64,000 nucleotides of DNA from Earliella scabrosa (GCA_022605405.1 JABYQQ010000006.1:1860001-1924000), one strand, 5' to 3'; counted from the first letter of the stretch, positions 45,680 through 58,220 are shown. Made by a program: numbers and translations. The notes: generated from the sequence alone by a model not told the origin.

Positions 45680-48169
45680 ATGCCTACTCAGAATTCAGCA
45701 TCCGAAATGTCCCGACGAACACTGCCAAACATAAGTGTGGCCGACGAAAAGACCTACATCCCCTTCAGCGCAAGGAAATTCGTCGAGCTTTCCCTCAGCC
45801 TTGAAGGCGACCTTGCTAGGCACGTCATGCCGGAAGTTAAGACGGACATACAACGCCGCGCGACGTAGCGGCTTCCATGGTGAGCGTTGAGTCGTCGCAA
45901 TTGCTATGATTGGCTGATCTCCCCCGAGATGACCGCTATCAACACTGAAAGCCTCTCTCCGGGGCTCACGATGGGACAAGACGTCCTCGTCAACGAGTCA
46001 AATGACATGATATTCACCGCCCTCCTCCCAAGTTCCAACCGATTTGGCGGCAATAGACGGACACCCTGATCCGGAGGATCCCAGTGTCCCCGCCCGTTCA
46101 TGCCGGCGGACCAAGGCGATCCCTTCGACAATTCGAGTCGCAAGCACCCTTGGTGGGACACCCAACTCCCCAAAGCCCGGGCAGACCAGCTCGTCGACAG
46201 CGCCGCGTACGCGTTCAACAAGCACCATCGGACCTCCATCTTGCTGCTCCTCTTCGTCGAACGGAAATGCCGCCTCCTCCGCTGCGATCCCGCCGCGGTG
46301 GTCGTTTCGGAGGCGTTCGACTACCACACCGAGTGGATGTTCATGTCCGACGTCCTGCTGCCAGTGGAAGCTCTCCGTCCTCTACCGCTACGCCCCCGAG
46401 CGGCTCGGCGCGGACCCCAGCGCGACCCGCATCTTCCCCAGCGATTCGGAGTGGGGATTGATGGACGACGCTGCGAAGGAGTGCGAGACAGATGTACCGT
46501 TTGTGGAGCGCGACCTCGTCCCCGGCGAGCTGGAAGACGTTGATGTGCCTTTCAAGTACGTCCGCGCGGCATGGGCGAGCTCGCTTGACGAGGCGTGGCC
46601 ATAATACCGGCTGGAGGTCCCGCACGGGGACGCGGTGCGCACGCTCCTCGTCTGTTGTCCCCAGGTCCAGGCGGAGGACATGTTCGGTCTGGGGCGGCGT
46701 GGCTACGTCGCACTCGAGATGCTCGAGAACGGCACGGCGGGTCGCTTCTTCTGGCTGAAACGGCGACGGTTCTATGGAGCGCTCGGAGGGCGCGGTCCTC
46801 GTGCGACTGAAGACGGCAGGCGTCGAGAATGTCCCGACTCTGGTCTGCCATGGGGACGTACGGGACTAGCGGACAGGATCTTACGGCTACAGGGCGATGC
46901 GTCACCTTCCACCACCAGACAACTCTCCCTTTGAAGGTGAGGCGGGTAGCACACGCAAACGCAAACGCGGCGACTGCACGGACCATACGCTACTGGACGA
47001 CTGTTGCCCGCTTCACCGTTACGTCCACTACCGCCTCGTCGTGGAAGAAGTCTGCATGCCGTTGAGCTCCACGAGCGGCCGCCAACTCGTGAGGCTCGTG
47101 ATTGACGGTGTGATCGGTGAGTGTTCTCCGACCTTTACTTGTTGATGTCTCTCATATCTTCTCTCTTAGCTCACGGCATGGCGGTGCAGCAGGGGGTCCT
47201 CCATGACGACGTCTGTTCTGGGAATCTCTTGATATACCCCAAGGTGAAGACAGACGTCAAGGCCGGCCATAGGCACCTCCAATGGGTTGCATTACTCTCG
47301 GACTGGGAAATCTCTTCGAGGTTGGACCGGTTTGGTGAAGCACCGGAGCGCGTAGCCTTAGTGAGTCTTTGTACCGGTGTATGCATCCTGGTAGACATCG
47401 TACCGACTGACGCGCCCTCTATCCTCCAGGGAACGAATTGGTACACGTCGGTCGCGCTCCTCAAAGACCGCGTGAAGACCATCGAGATCTCCGACGAGCT
47501 CGAGTCGTTCGCGTGCATCCTCATCGAGTACGCCGTCCAACACCTCCGTTCCAACTGCACCAGGGTCGACGATTGGCTGCAGGCGTTCTTCCACTCCGAC
47601 TATCCGCGCCTTCGACCTTGCGGACAGATGAAGCTGGATGCCGTAACCGCCATCCCGCAGCTTTTCAGCCTCTATCCGCCGTGTAAAGATTTCAAGTTCG
47701 GAGGGCCTATGGACGGTCTCTACAAGTCCCTCTTGAAGGCGTTCAAAGCACTGTACGACGTCAGGAAGTATGACTCCTGGCAAGAGTCACCCCCTACGTC
47801 GCCTCTATCTGCTGTGCGTCGACGAGTTCTCCAATCGTCGCTCTCCCTCCCCGCTGCCCCCGCCTCAGACCTCCTCCCCCTGGAGTGCGCAATCCCCTCG
47901 CCCGCCGCCCCCGTCTGACGAAGACCGGAGGAAGGCACAGCATGTGGTCTCCCATGCGGGCATGCTCTGCATGCTCTGCGACGCGATGCGCGGCTACGGG
48001 TGGGGTACGTACGACATGCGACAGGATCGACGGTCAGTGCGTGCAGGAGCATTCACATACGCACTGGACGAGGACGTTCAACGGAGGGGCGTGTCGACAG
48101 CGGGCCCGGGGCAGAACAAACGTCGACGCGGGGCGGAGGACTCGCAGTACGACGCGGCGGGTGTATGAA
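45680..48169 (+). pseudogene. Decayed FunK1-type kinase
   Basis: Colinear over its whole length with the intact kinase at 58832-61370 but broken many times. The first exon loses the NPFSKLKD segment and hits a stop at 45866. The frame changes near 46050, near 46360 (after DVLL) and near 46770 (after FFWLK), and a TAA at 46602-46604 replaces the Arg-Tyr junction of WPRYRLEV. The catalytic loop reads VLHDDVCSGNLLI where the intact gene has VIHRDVSSANLLI, so the HRD arginine and the last loop residues are changed. The late exons (GTNWYTSVALL ... SFACILIEYAVQHL ... DWLQAFFH) are still readable, and the duplication extends into the upstream and downstream flanks. It is a dead segmental duplicate. 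Confidence 0.88.
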
Positions 48170-48937
48170 TGATGAGCGGCGCGGCCGTGGAGAGGAGGTG
48201 AGGAGAGTGGGTGCTTGATACTCGTCGCGGTCTCGGAGCCTCCGAGGAGGGTCTCGGCGGCCATGCCGCGTTGGGGATCGGTCGTCGTGGTGTTGGACTT
48301 GTACTGTAACCGTGCAGTTGGGCCCGCACACGGTCTCGGACAGTGGGATGTTTGGTTCATGCCTCCCCGTCTCCTGTATGCACTGTGCGCGCGAGCCTGA
48401 GGGTTCCGGGAAAGTGCTGGCGGAAGACTCGGCGGTCTCGCTCTGAAGGCTTGAATTAATTGAGAATATGTAAGACTCAGATCGTCCAGCACCGACCTTA
48501 CGTGCTCCTCTCAATTGTTGCTCACCGCCGGAAAATCTGTGGGTGCCATGATGACTATGAGTCATCACGCAGGACTCCGAGGAGGTGGACTGTTGAATAT
48601 GTATTGAGGAGTCAGGACCGAGCCTCCTAGTCGCGGCACCGATGGTGAATGACTCTGCCAGCTGCATCATGCAGCTCGACCGTCTGCCAGCGATCTGGTG
48701 CGTTCTCAGAGTTTGGTCTTGTGGGTCCTGGGACGCTGTCTAGGTAAGCAAGCTCAGCAGGATGACGTCACGCGCACTCCCAGGTCGTATACAGAACGCG
48801 CTCTCGGCCGGTGCGCCATGTCTGTGCTCTCATCGCAGCTGCTCACCGGCACCCTTCGCGGCAGCATCGCACGCACCAGACTCCCATCCAGGGCGCATCT
48901 CAAGCACACGAATACTGGTCTCGCACACGTACACACA
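48170..48937. other. Intergenic, no gene seen
   Basis: Lies between the kinase pseudogene and the GST-like gene. The left part keeps weak similarity to the 3' flank of the kinase at 58832 (tcctgtatgca, ccttacgtgct strings). No other feature was recognised. Confidence 0.45.
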
Positions 48938-49966
48938 ATGTCGCGCCCCGAAAAGAAACCGCGCACGGAGGAGTACATCCTCTACTACGTCAGTCCCTCT
49001 CCCCAGTCGTGCACGAGTCCAATCTAAACACGATGCTACTAACCCCCTCCCTCCTCCCACACAACATGACAGTGGCCCGAAATCCCCGGGCGCGGCGAAT
49101 ACGTCCGCCTCGCGCTCGAGTACGCCGGGATCCCCTACACCGAAAAGTCCTCGCTCTCCACCCTGCTCGCCACGCTCGCCGACGCCTCCAAGGTCGGGCC
49201 CCCGCCGCACTTTGCCCCGCCCGCGCTCCAGCTCCCCTCTGGCCGCGTCCTCTCCCAGACCGCCGCCATCCTCCACCACATCGCGCCCCGCTGCGGCCTC
49301 GCCGGCCCGCGCGGCAACCTCCTCAACTCGCTCACCCCGGACGGCCGCGCCGCCCTCCGCGCGCTCATCCAGCACGACGGAGACAGAGACAGAGACGGAG
49401 GGGGAGAGGGGGGAGAGGGGGGACCAGAGGCGGTGGAGCGCGCAGAGGAGGAACGGAGCGCGGAGAGCCAGCTCACGCTCACCGCGCTCGACTGGAGCGA
49501 CGAGGCGCACAATGTGCACCACCCGCTCGCGAGCGCGCTCTACTACGAGGACCAGCGCGACGAGGCCGCGCGCGCCGCCGCCGTGTTCCGTCGCGAGCGC
49601 GTCCCGCGCTGGCTCGCCTACTTTGAGAGCGTCCTCGTCTCGAACCCCGCGACCTCCGGGTCGGGGGCGGGGGCGGGAGAGGGAAAGGGGTCCGGGGCCG
49701 GGGAGGGGCGGACGTACCTCTTCGGGAAGCAGACGACGGCGGCGGACCTCGTGCTGTTCCAGGTGCTCGACGGGATGCTGTTCGCGTTCCCGCGCCGGAT
49801 GGCGCAGCTGCGCGCGGGCGGGGAGTACACGCACGTGTTCGCGCTGCACGAGCGTGTGCGGGGCGAGAAGGGCATCAAGGAGTACCTCGCGAGCGACCGG
49901 CGGAGGCCGTTTGGCATGGGCCTCTTCAGGCATTACGAGGAGCTCGACGGGGAGGAGCAGGAGTGA
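48938..49966 (+). CDS. Glutathione S-transferase family protein
   Basis: Two exons (48938-48988, 49073-49966), 314 residues, longer than a usual 210-240-residue GST. The N-terminal thioredoxin-like domain shows YILYYWPEIPGRGEYVRLAL EYAG, in which a Tyr ahead of the P-x-x-x-R-G-R-G turn is typical of alpha/mu/pi/sigma-type enzymes, then LPSGRVLSQTAAILHHIA, the glutathione-binding S-Q-T-A-A-I turn. The helical C-terminal domain has TAADLVLFQVLDGML (the conserved N-capping Asp region) and GIKEYLASDRR. Two low-complexity insertions are present: an Asp/Arg/Gly/Glu run after residue 117 (about 49375-49430) and a Gly/Ala/Ser/Glu run (about 49660-49710). It would conjugate or reduce electrophiles with glutathione in the cytosol. 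The start gives a short basic leader, MSRPEKKPRTEE. Confidence 0.88.
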
Positions 49967-50317
49967 AAGCCGCTTGCCCGACGTTGGGGCGGCTCGTTGC
50001 ATATGCATATGCACCAAAATGTCTGTTGGAACCGTTGGATGGACTTCGTATTCTAAGGAATTCGCATCAGCCGACCAACGTAAAAGATGTATCAAACCAC
50101 TCACCTACGTACAAGCGCACGCTGTACTAGCACACACCGCTTGACGCACCCGACCTGAGCCCTTCAGCCAGTGAAACGGTCCACGTCGCATAGCCGAGCG
50201 TAGAGAGATAAAAACATGCACAGTTACATATACACACAGACCCCATCCCCGTCCCCGTCCCCGCCCCAATGTCATCCACGTCCGTGACTCCGTGTGTCCG
50301 CCCCCGTCCACTCCGCC

Positions 50318-50656
50318 ATGATGGAGCATGACGTGCTCACGGCGCTCACACCACAGACCGATGAAGATGATGGCCGTCGTCTTGACATTCCACGGTGTCC
50401 GCAGTTGCGGACATTGACTGTGTATGTGCTTGAGGGGTACTCGCGGACGGCCCAGGAAGTGGTCAAAGCGCTAGACAGATGCGTCAAGACGCGCGCGGAC
50501 GCGGACGTACCGCTAGAGGAACTCAATCTCTCCGTCAGCGACCGTCTCTGGGTAGATGAGTTTACGCGGGAGACTGAAGAGGCGACAGCAGAGCTCTTGC
50601 TTAGCATGAAGGACGCTGTTCCTACGTTTCATTACCAGTTCGGACAGAAGCATTAA
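50318..50656 (+). pseudogene. C-terminal fragment of an F-box/LRR-like protein
   Basis: An isolated frame of about 112 residues with CPQLRTLTVYV, VVKALDRCVKTRADADVPLE and ELNLSVSDRL, a pattern common at the C-terminal end of agaricomycete F-box/leucine-rich-repeat proteins. The upstream F-box and repeats are absent: the sequence before it is the GST 3' flank plus a short ccgtcc repeat near 50244-50266. It is most likely a truncated remnant, although a small expressed gene cannot be excluded. Confidence 0.5.
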
Positions 50657-51435
50657 GTACTACGTGTGTGAGTGTAGAGTTTGTCGTCCGTAGTTCTCGG
50701 ATAGGGCTGTATCCCGTCGATCGTGGCATTTATGAGAGCTAGTACTCCGCGGACTAGTTACAATTCAATTGCTGTCTTGCCAACACACGTAGTATGCGTC
50801 TTTGTCGTGACGGTTGGACGGATTCCGCAGAACGCCAGTCCTTAGCTCATTGTTCAAATCATTTGGCCGTCCCAGACAGCGGCCACATAAACAAATCATT
50901 CGCAACTACTCTGAAACAGCGGATCAATTTAGAAGCAAGAATTCCATGAGGCTGCAGCTGAGCTTTGGCCTAAGCGTGGCTGTGCTGTCCTAACCACCTG
51001 CCTCACTGGTGCAACTTGGTTCTCGTTACGAATAACTTTCGGGATCAGGTTTCCTTGGACATCCTAGACCCTCAGTATTTACACGTTCTCCTGTAGCCTA
51101 GAGCTCTCATAGGGGAGTGCATTGCTGGTTGAAGCTTGTCTGCGAGGACTGTTAGCGGGCGCTTGAGCGGAGTACAAGCCTAAGCGAGGCTCCAGATTAG
51201 GCATGCAGCCACGACAGGCCGCAACGCGCTTAACGTGTTCATCTCCGACCACGACCACCCATTGTCGCCTTTGCGCGAGCTCCCATTGTTGCCTCAATTC
51301 GCTCTCTGTCCAGTGACTCATCGTTCACGGCCACGCTATCCCGCATCCAGGCCAGCGCGTGCCCGCTAACCGGTTGAGTCTGCTATAAAACAACTCAACT
51401 TCACCCAAGGTTCGTCTTCACCTCTTCCAACCACG
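50657..51435. other. Intergenic with TATA box of the next kinase
   Basis: No gene was recognised. A clean TATAAAA lies at 51384-51390, about 46 bp before the kinase ATG at 51436. Confidence 0.5.
51384..51390 (+). promoter_or_regulatory. TATA box
   Basis: TATAAAA 46 bp upstream of the ATG of the FunK1-type kinase at 51436. Transcription would have to start close to the ATG, giving a short 5' leader. Confidence 0.6.
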
Positions 51436-54315
51436 ATGTCCGCTCACCTCCAAGTCTCTCCTCCTAGCGTTTGTCTCAATCGCACCCTTTTTGCAGACAC
51501 TCTTGTTAGCGCTCCAGGCGTCGAACCTCCTGATCAGTATCGCGCGAAGATCACAGCGGACATGGCTCACAAGGCAATCCGGGTTAGTGAGGAGGAGTTC
51601 GTCGAGATGTTCTTAGGCCTTCAAGGTATCGATGCTTCCCAAGTCCCGAAAGCTGTCCTAGCTAGCAATCCACTCGCAAAGCTGCAGAAGGCGGACGATA
51701 TGGTAGAAGCCGAGATATCTGACAAAATGGTGAGCCTCTCCATCCTCGTGTACTGGTTACGTTTCACTAACTTTCCCTCGAGTGTCACGCTATCAACCAG
51801 AAGGAGTTGATTCCCGGTCTCAAGATGGCCTTATCTGAGCACGGCAAGGATTCCCTCCTCGTCGACCCCGATGGCCAGAAGATCGATGGTGCACTCTTTC
51901 CTGAAGCGTATGCGCCGACGGATGGCCGCCCGCACTGGCCCGACCAGATCACTCCGATGGAATTCAAGACGAAGACCAGAGACCCATTCGACGACAAGAC
52001 GGACGAGGTAGAGGCCGATGCGAAGGACCGGAAGGCGTCTCGCGGGCAGGTCACCCACTACGCGGAGCTCATATGCACTGTCCAGCATCGCACATTCCTC
52101 ATCATGCTTGTCATTATCGGCCGCAAGTGTCGCGTGCTTCATTGGGACAGGGCTGCGGTCGTCGTCTCTCAGGCGTTTGACTACTACCACCGTTGGGAGT
52201 TCTTCGCCGATATCCTGTGGAGAATTGCTGTTCTACATCGTCTTGCCCCCGAAAGGCTTGGTTTGGACCCTAGCGCAGTTCGAATCCATGCTGACGACCC
52301 CGACTGGAAGCTGATGGACGACGCTGCAGTGGCCCAAAACACTGACGTCGATCGCGAAGAACGAGTCCTTGCGCCCGACGAGCTGACTAACGAAGACGTT
52401 ACGTACGCGTACGTTCGTGCGGCATTCGGTGGAACCCTCCACGATGAATGGCCGCGCTACCGGCTGGAAGTTCCTGACGGCGACGCTGTGCGCACGCTCC
52501 TTATCTGCCGACCCTACTTCCAGGCTAAGGGCATGATTGGTCGAGGCACGCGCGGCTATGTTGCCCTTGAGAAGCTGGGGGACAAAGCCCTCCGCTTCGT
52601 CTGGCTGAAGGACGCGTGGCGTTACGGTGGAATCACGCCGGAGGGTGTCACTCTCCAGCTGCTCAACCAGGCCAAAGTCAAGAACGTCCCTACCCTGATC
52701 TGTCATGGCGACATTCGTAACCAGAGGACGAAGTCTCATGAGTACTGGGCTCGACAACATCCTCCCAGGATCCCGCCTTCACATCCCCTTCCCTCCGCTA
52801 CGACATCCGCTCGCACCCTGGTCGACCCGGGACCCGGCACTTCGGCTGGCAGCAAGCGCAAGTGGAGTGAAGATACCGCCGAACCCACTCTCGCTCAGCC
52901 AACGGACTTCAGTGAGGAAATCGCTGCCGTCCCCGAGGACTGCCCGTTGCGGTTACATATCCATTATCGCATTGTCGTCAAGGAGGTTTGTATGCCCTTG
53001 AGCATGTTCGCGAGCGGGTATCAGCTTGTATCACTTCTGATCGACTGTCTTGAAGGTGAGCATTGCGCAATTCCAACCGCTTGCTCGATCTCATGCCATT
53101 GTATACAGCCCACCACATGGCGACCGATAAACAGATTCTGCATCGAGACATCAGCCGTGGTAACATCTTGATCTACCCGAAGGTGGAAAGTTCTGAGGAC
53201 AAAGAGACCAAGGTCGTAACCAGACAGCTGCGATGGCATGGCATCCTTACCGACTGGGAGCTTTCCAAGAGCTTGGGTGGCCCTATGGCAACGCGAGCGC
53301 GGCAATGTGAACGAACTGTGAGTCACACAAATCTTCCGCTCCAGCGTCGGCTGATGCACTGTGTTGGGTTCAGGGCACTTGGCAGTCCATGTCAGTTGCT
53401 ATCTTACTGGACCCTTACAAGGTTGTCGACATTTGCGACGATTTTGAATCAGTTGTCCATGTCCTCATCTACCATGCTGTTCGATATCTCCCATCGGACT
53501 GCGAGAGGGTTGGCGACTGGATCGAGGACTTCTTTGACTCCTACAACATCTCCGCGGACGGATCGTACTTGTGTGGTACGCTGAAGAGGGTGACCATTCA
53601 AGACGCGGGCAGGCTCCGTCTCACAACGACTGGCAAGCCGCTTCTCTTCAAAGGCCCCATGGATCGCTTGTTGCACACGCTCCTACAGGCGTTCAAGGCA
53701 TACTACGCAGTCAAGACATACGACTCGCAGCCGAAATGCCTCCCTGCTCCACGGTCAACTGCTATGGGGCCTCCTTCACCCTCGCCATCTCCGTCGAGTT
53801 CTGAACGACGGCCTATTAAACGACTCCGCCCATCGTACACCAAGCCTCTGCCCGGGCCATCCCTCACAAATACTTCCACGTACGCCCCCACCCAGGAGGA
53901 CCGTGACCTTGCTCTCCATGTCCAGGACCATCGGCGCATGATTGGGATGCTCTATGATGCTCTGAGCGATGAAGAATGGGACTTGGAAGAGGGAAAAGTG
54001 AAGCCGAGGGATCGCATTCCGAAGGATTGGCAACCCAGACGGGCGTTTGGGCCGTCTGTCGTCTCGATGCTGAACCAGAGCAACCGTACACTTCTCGAGC
54101 AACACTCGTTGCAGGGCGTTATCAACCGCGCGGACTCGACACCAACAAAATCGTCATCATCGTCATCCTCGCTGCCGTCGTTACCGCGACCTCCGAGCAA
54201 GATTGCAGCGATGCGTCCCAATCCGAAGCCCAAGAAGGACTCGACGCTCGGCGAATCAGCCCAATCCGGACCCTCAAAGCATTCTCGCAACACTCGTCCC
54301 TCCGGCGGTCTCTGA
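51436..54315 (+). CDS. FunK1-type fungal protein kinase (copy 1)
   Basis: Four exons (51436-51729, 51783-53055, 53109-53317, 53374-54315), in phase, 905 residues. FunK1 is a kinase-like family greatly expanded in agaricomycetes. In the N-terminal half: RKCRVLHWDRAAVVVSQAF, RYRLEVPDGDAVRTLLICRP and MIGRGTRGYVALEKLGD (the glycine-rich loop), then VWLKDAWR with the candidate ATP lysine. After a Ser/Pro-rich insertion with a nuclear-signal-like KRKW come HIHYRIVVKEVCMPL, the catalytic loop ILHRDISRGNILI and, where most kinases have DFG, LTDWELSK. The DWE variant is normal for this family. The C-terminal 200 residues are disordered (Ser/Pro/Lys). Substrate unknown. All key residues are present. 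Confidence 0.92.
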
Positions 54316-55676
54316 GGGAGATTTCCAGAGTCTCATGCCCCTCCGTTTTGAGTCACCCGAGACTGTGCATGAACGATAGGTACTTATTGTAGTAGTAGCT
54401 CCATCTCTGTGCGCAAGCACTGACGTTGTATCATGTATTCCAGTAGTAACTCGTGTCGGTGTGTCGAGCCGTAGCCTAGGCTCCTGGCTATCGGAATTCG
54501 GACGTGCTCAGCCCATGATTTGATATGATTGTTGTCGAACTTGAGATGGTCTTCAGTGTGACACTCAACTTGCCGTAAGTCTATGAAATGCTCTAGTATG
54601 AGCCATGACGTTTCTGGAGACAGCGCATGAGTAGCAATGACCGTGGCGTGGCCGTTAGTACTCTCGAGAGCGCCAGCCACTTTGAGCCACTTGGGTTCCG
54701 GATGGCCAGCAGACTAGTATCTAGCGTGTTCACATCTTAGTTACATAGAGAGTTCGAGGAAGTGACATCGGATTTGCATCGGATGGTTCCGGAGGGAGGT
54801 TGCGGCAAGTTATTAGACGCGCATGTTCAACCTGAATATGAACCATTGCAGCCTGGGAGCCTCAACGCTCACCGGTGTGGCACGGTGACCTCTGGCTCCG
54901 GATTCTCGTGTAATCACGGCTCCATGCCTCACTCTTACGACTGTCCAGTCCATCTGCGCGGTACAGCACCGACTTAGATTCTCTTATCGGATTTCTACTA
55001 GGCGGTGACGGTGGCGGTGGTGGACTCCCCTCGATGTATTCGTGCAATAGGAAGGGGTGAGTCATCCTTTGAGGTTTCTGATTGAATGTCATTCTTGCGA
55101 GTCGCGGCAATGACTCAGATCTACAGCGAGTCAGCAGAAGACGAGGAAGCAGGGTAAATTTAGCCCTATACGGCCGAAGTGCCCTCGGCCGATGGGTGCT
55201 TACCTCGGGCTTCTGTTCGCGGTCACGAACTCTCATGGTTCGCAATAATCAGAAGCTGCAACTTGGAACAAGGCGCAAGCAGCTGCCAGGTGTAATTCTC
55301 TCAGGACTCTCAACAGATTACATCGATCTAGCATGACAGCCTGAGGGTGCGGCGAAATTGAAACATGGGAAATTGAACGAGGATAAGATTTCATTCCAAA
55401 GCTTCTTCGTCGCATGCAGTCGCCCCAGCCTCGTGCGATGCGCTCTCTGGACAGGTCCAGACCAAGTCCGACGTTACCTTCTCGTGCAGAAGCGACAGCA
55501 GTGACTTCAGTTGCACATCGCAGCTGACGAAACCTCCTCAAGCCTGCGCTTCCGTTGGCATCATCTCAAATGCTCTGGACGAGAATCCCGAGGGATTTCA
55601 TCAGTATATAGTCTCTCAACTCAGGTCAACTCTCACCTTACTGTATGCTGCCAGCATCAGGCTCTACACCCCAACC
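54316..55676. other. 1.4 kb intergenic, no gene recognised
   Basis: Between kinase copy 1 and P450 paralogue 3. No frame shows a family resemblance. A TATATAG lies at 55604-55610 at the right edge. Confidence 0.45.
55604..55610 (+). promoter_or_regulatory. TATA box of P450 paralogue 3
   Basis: TATATAG 66 bp upstream of the ATG at 55677, the same spacing range as the TATA-like elements of the other two intact P450s. Confidence 0.6.
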
Positions 55677-58220
55677 ATGTCTATTCTGCTACTCCAAGGA
55701 CTCGCGGTATGCGTAGCCTTATGGATCCTATGGAAGTACTTCCGGCAGATCGTTGTCAAATCGCCGCTAGACAACATCCCGGGCCCCCCTACCGGCTCAC
55801 TTCTGTACGGTAAGTTCGTTCTCTTCCTCGAGTCATACTGGCAGCCGCACATATTGATTGTCACGACATAGGCAACCTGCGACAAATCTTGGACAAGAAC
55901 GGCTGGGACTTCATTCAGCACCTGACCGATGCTTATCCTGGCGTCGCGAGGCTCAGCGGGCCCCTGGGCGTACGTGTCACAGTTGCTCCTGAGGTCCTGC
56001 ACTAGCTCTTAGGCGGAGACTGAGTCTATGGGGTAGTATCGAATGCTGTACGTCTTCGACCCCGCCGCCCTGCACACCATCGTCGTCAAGGAGCAGCACG
56101 TGTTTGAGGAGGCAGAGTGGTTCTTCAAGTGCGTTGCCGCTCGCCGCCTGCGAGTCTACTTGTTCATGGATGTGATATGAGATTGACCAAGGATCCAGGT
56201 TCAACAAGTTGCGCTTTGGCCCCGGCCTTCTCGCGACGCTCGGTGAGGCCCCACCCTAGTCCATCCTCACAAGCTCACGAGTCATCCCGCCACACTGGCA
56301 GGCGACCAGCATCGCCGACAGCGCAAGCTGCTCAACCCAGTCTTTTCGATAAGCCACATGCGGCACATGATCCCGATCTTCGACGATGTCGCGCAAAAGG
56401 TCCGCACAATACCCCTTCCTTGCCACTGGCAGCCCGCACTCAAATTGCTGACTCATGTCGTCCTCGTCCACTTACTCAGCTGCAGACAGCCATCGTAGAG
56501 CGCGTGGGCGCCAGGCCCGGACACCCCGACCGTACGATCGAGCTGGACATGCTCGCGTGGATGACCCGTACCGCGCTAGAGCTGATTGGCCAGGCCGGGC
56601 TTGGGTACTCGTTCGACCCCCTCGTCGCCGACGCCATGGACGAGTTCGGGCGGGCCGTCAAATCTTTCGGGTGCGTGCTGCTTCCTCCTCTGTGATCTAC
56701 GTCCTTGCTGACGCGCGTGCGGACAATAGACCGGCGCTGGTGACGGTCGACCACCTGCGCCGCCTGCTGCCTTACCTGCCCGACTTTGGCAGCCCCGCGC
56801 TACGCCGGAAGCTGGTCGAAATGGTCCCGCACGAGGGCCTGCAGCGCATGAAGGCGTTTGTCGACACGATGCACCGCCGGAGTGTGGAGATATTCCGGGA
56901 GAAGCAGCGCGCGCTCCAGCGTGGCGACGAGGCGGTCATGAAGCAGGTGGGGGAGGGAAAGGATATCATGAGCATCCTCAGTGCGTTTTCGTCGGCCATC
57001 GTCAGGGGTAGATGGTACTGACGGTGCCGTTGGAACTCCGGATGGGCAGTGCGAGCGAACATGGCGGCAGCTGAGGAGGACAGGATGCCTGAGGACGAGC
57101 TCATCGCGCAAGTATCGTGAGTGGCCGCTTCGCTCGTCCTTCTAACTTTTGAGTGCGTTAGACTAATCGGATACATTTTTGTCGAAGGACCTTGATATTT
57201 GCTGCGATGGACACGACGTCCAACGCGCTCTCCATCACTCTCCTCCTGCTCAGTGAACACCCTGAAGTGCAACAGAAGCTGCGCGACGAGATACTGGCGG
57301 CACACGATCGCAGTGGTGGAGGAATGCTCGATTACGACACACTCGTTGCCCTCCCCTACCTCGACGCAGTGTGCAGGGAGACGCTGCGACTGTACGTAGT
57401 GCTCTGCCTCCCATCTTGAAATCCATTGAACGCGTCTGAAAATGTCCTCCACACTGCACAGTCACGCCCCCGTCACCCAAGCCTTCCGAGAGTACGTCGA
57501 TGACCTTTTGCTCCGCTTGCATTGCATGTCTCGTCGCTGACGCGCAGCCCACCGTGACTGGTAGGTCGCGCAAGGACGCGGTCATTCCGCTCTCCCAGCC
57601 GATCAAGGGCGTGGACGGCTCGACGCTCACGGAGATCGTCGTCCCGAGGGGCACGGTCGTCGCCGTAGGCATCCTCTCCTCGAATCGCAACAAAGCGATC
57701 TGGGGCGAGGACGCGATGGAGTGGAAGCCCGAGCGGTGGCTCGACCCGCTTCCGGACACCGTCACCGAGGCGAAGGTGCCTGGGGTGTACTCGAATCTGT
57801 AAGTGCTCGCGGTCATACGCCACACATGATTTCGGTTCCGCGATTGACGCCTCACCTAGGATGACTTTCATGGGCGGGGGACGAGCATGCATGTGAGTTC
57901 GCCGAGCCAATTCGTCGACAGCCTTCAGCTGACTGCTAGCGAATGGCGCATTCCACTTGCAGCGGCTTCAAATTCTCGCAACTCGAGATGAGTGAGTTGT
58001 GTGACGACTAGTACACGCTAGAGAGGTCTTACTTACTTCTGACATCCCAGAAATTGTCCTCTGCAAACTGCTGGCGAAGTTCACGTTCGAGCCATCTGGA
58101 AAGTCTATCACCTGGAACCTCTCCAATGTACGCTTCCCCACGGTGGGTGCGGACCCAACGCCGTCGATGCCGATTAATGTCGGCTTGTACGAGTCGACCG
58201 CGACCTCGACGCGGGTCTGA
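55677..58220 (+). CDS. Cytochrome P450 monooxygenase (paralogue 3)
   Basis: Fourteen exons with all phases checked, 557 residues. Exon lengths equal those of paralogue 1 in eleven of fourteen cases; the differences are in exon 6 (+12 nt), exon 9 (+9 nt) and the last exon (+12 nt). Anchor LLLQGLAVCVALWILWKYF, hinge KSPLDNIPGPP, I-helix AAMDTTSNA, ETLRL, WKPERWL, heme loop FMGGGRACIGF. The insertions are HPDRT in the exon-6 region and a Gly-rich GGGM in the exon-9 region. The intron before RKDAVIPLS uses the acceptor ggtag at 57564. The other nearby candidate would introduce a stop. It sits over 35 kb from the other two, on the opposite strand, between two FunK1 kinases. ER-bound, substrate unknown, apparently functional. 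Confidence 0.94.

Noticed and set aside
48762..50144. 460-codon plus-strand frame overlapping the GST gene, and a 424-codon minus-strand frame at 48830-50104
   Set aside because: Both are very rich in Arg/Ser/Pro or Arg/Glu/Leu and lie over the GST exon, whose frame has clear GST motifs. They are GC-driven shadows.
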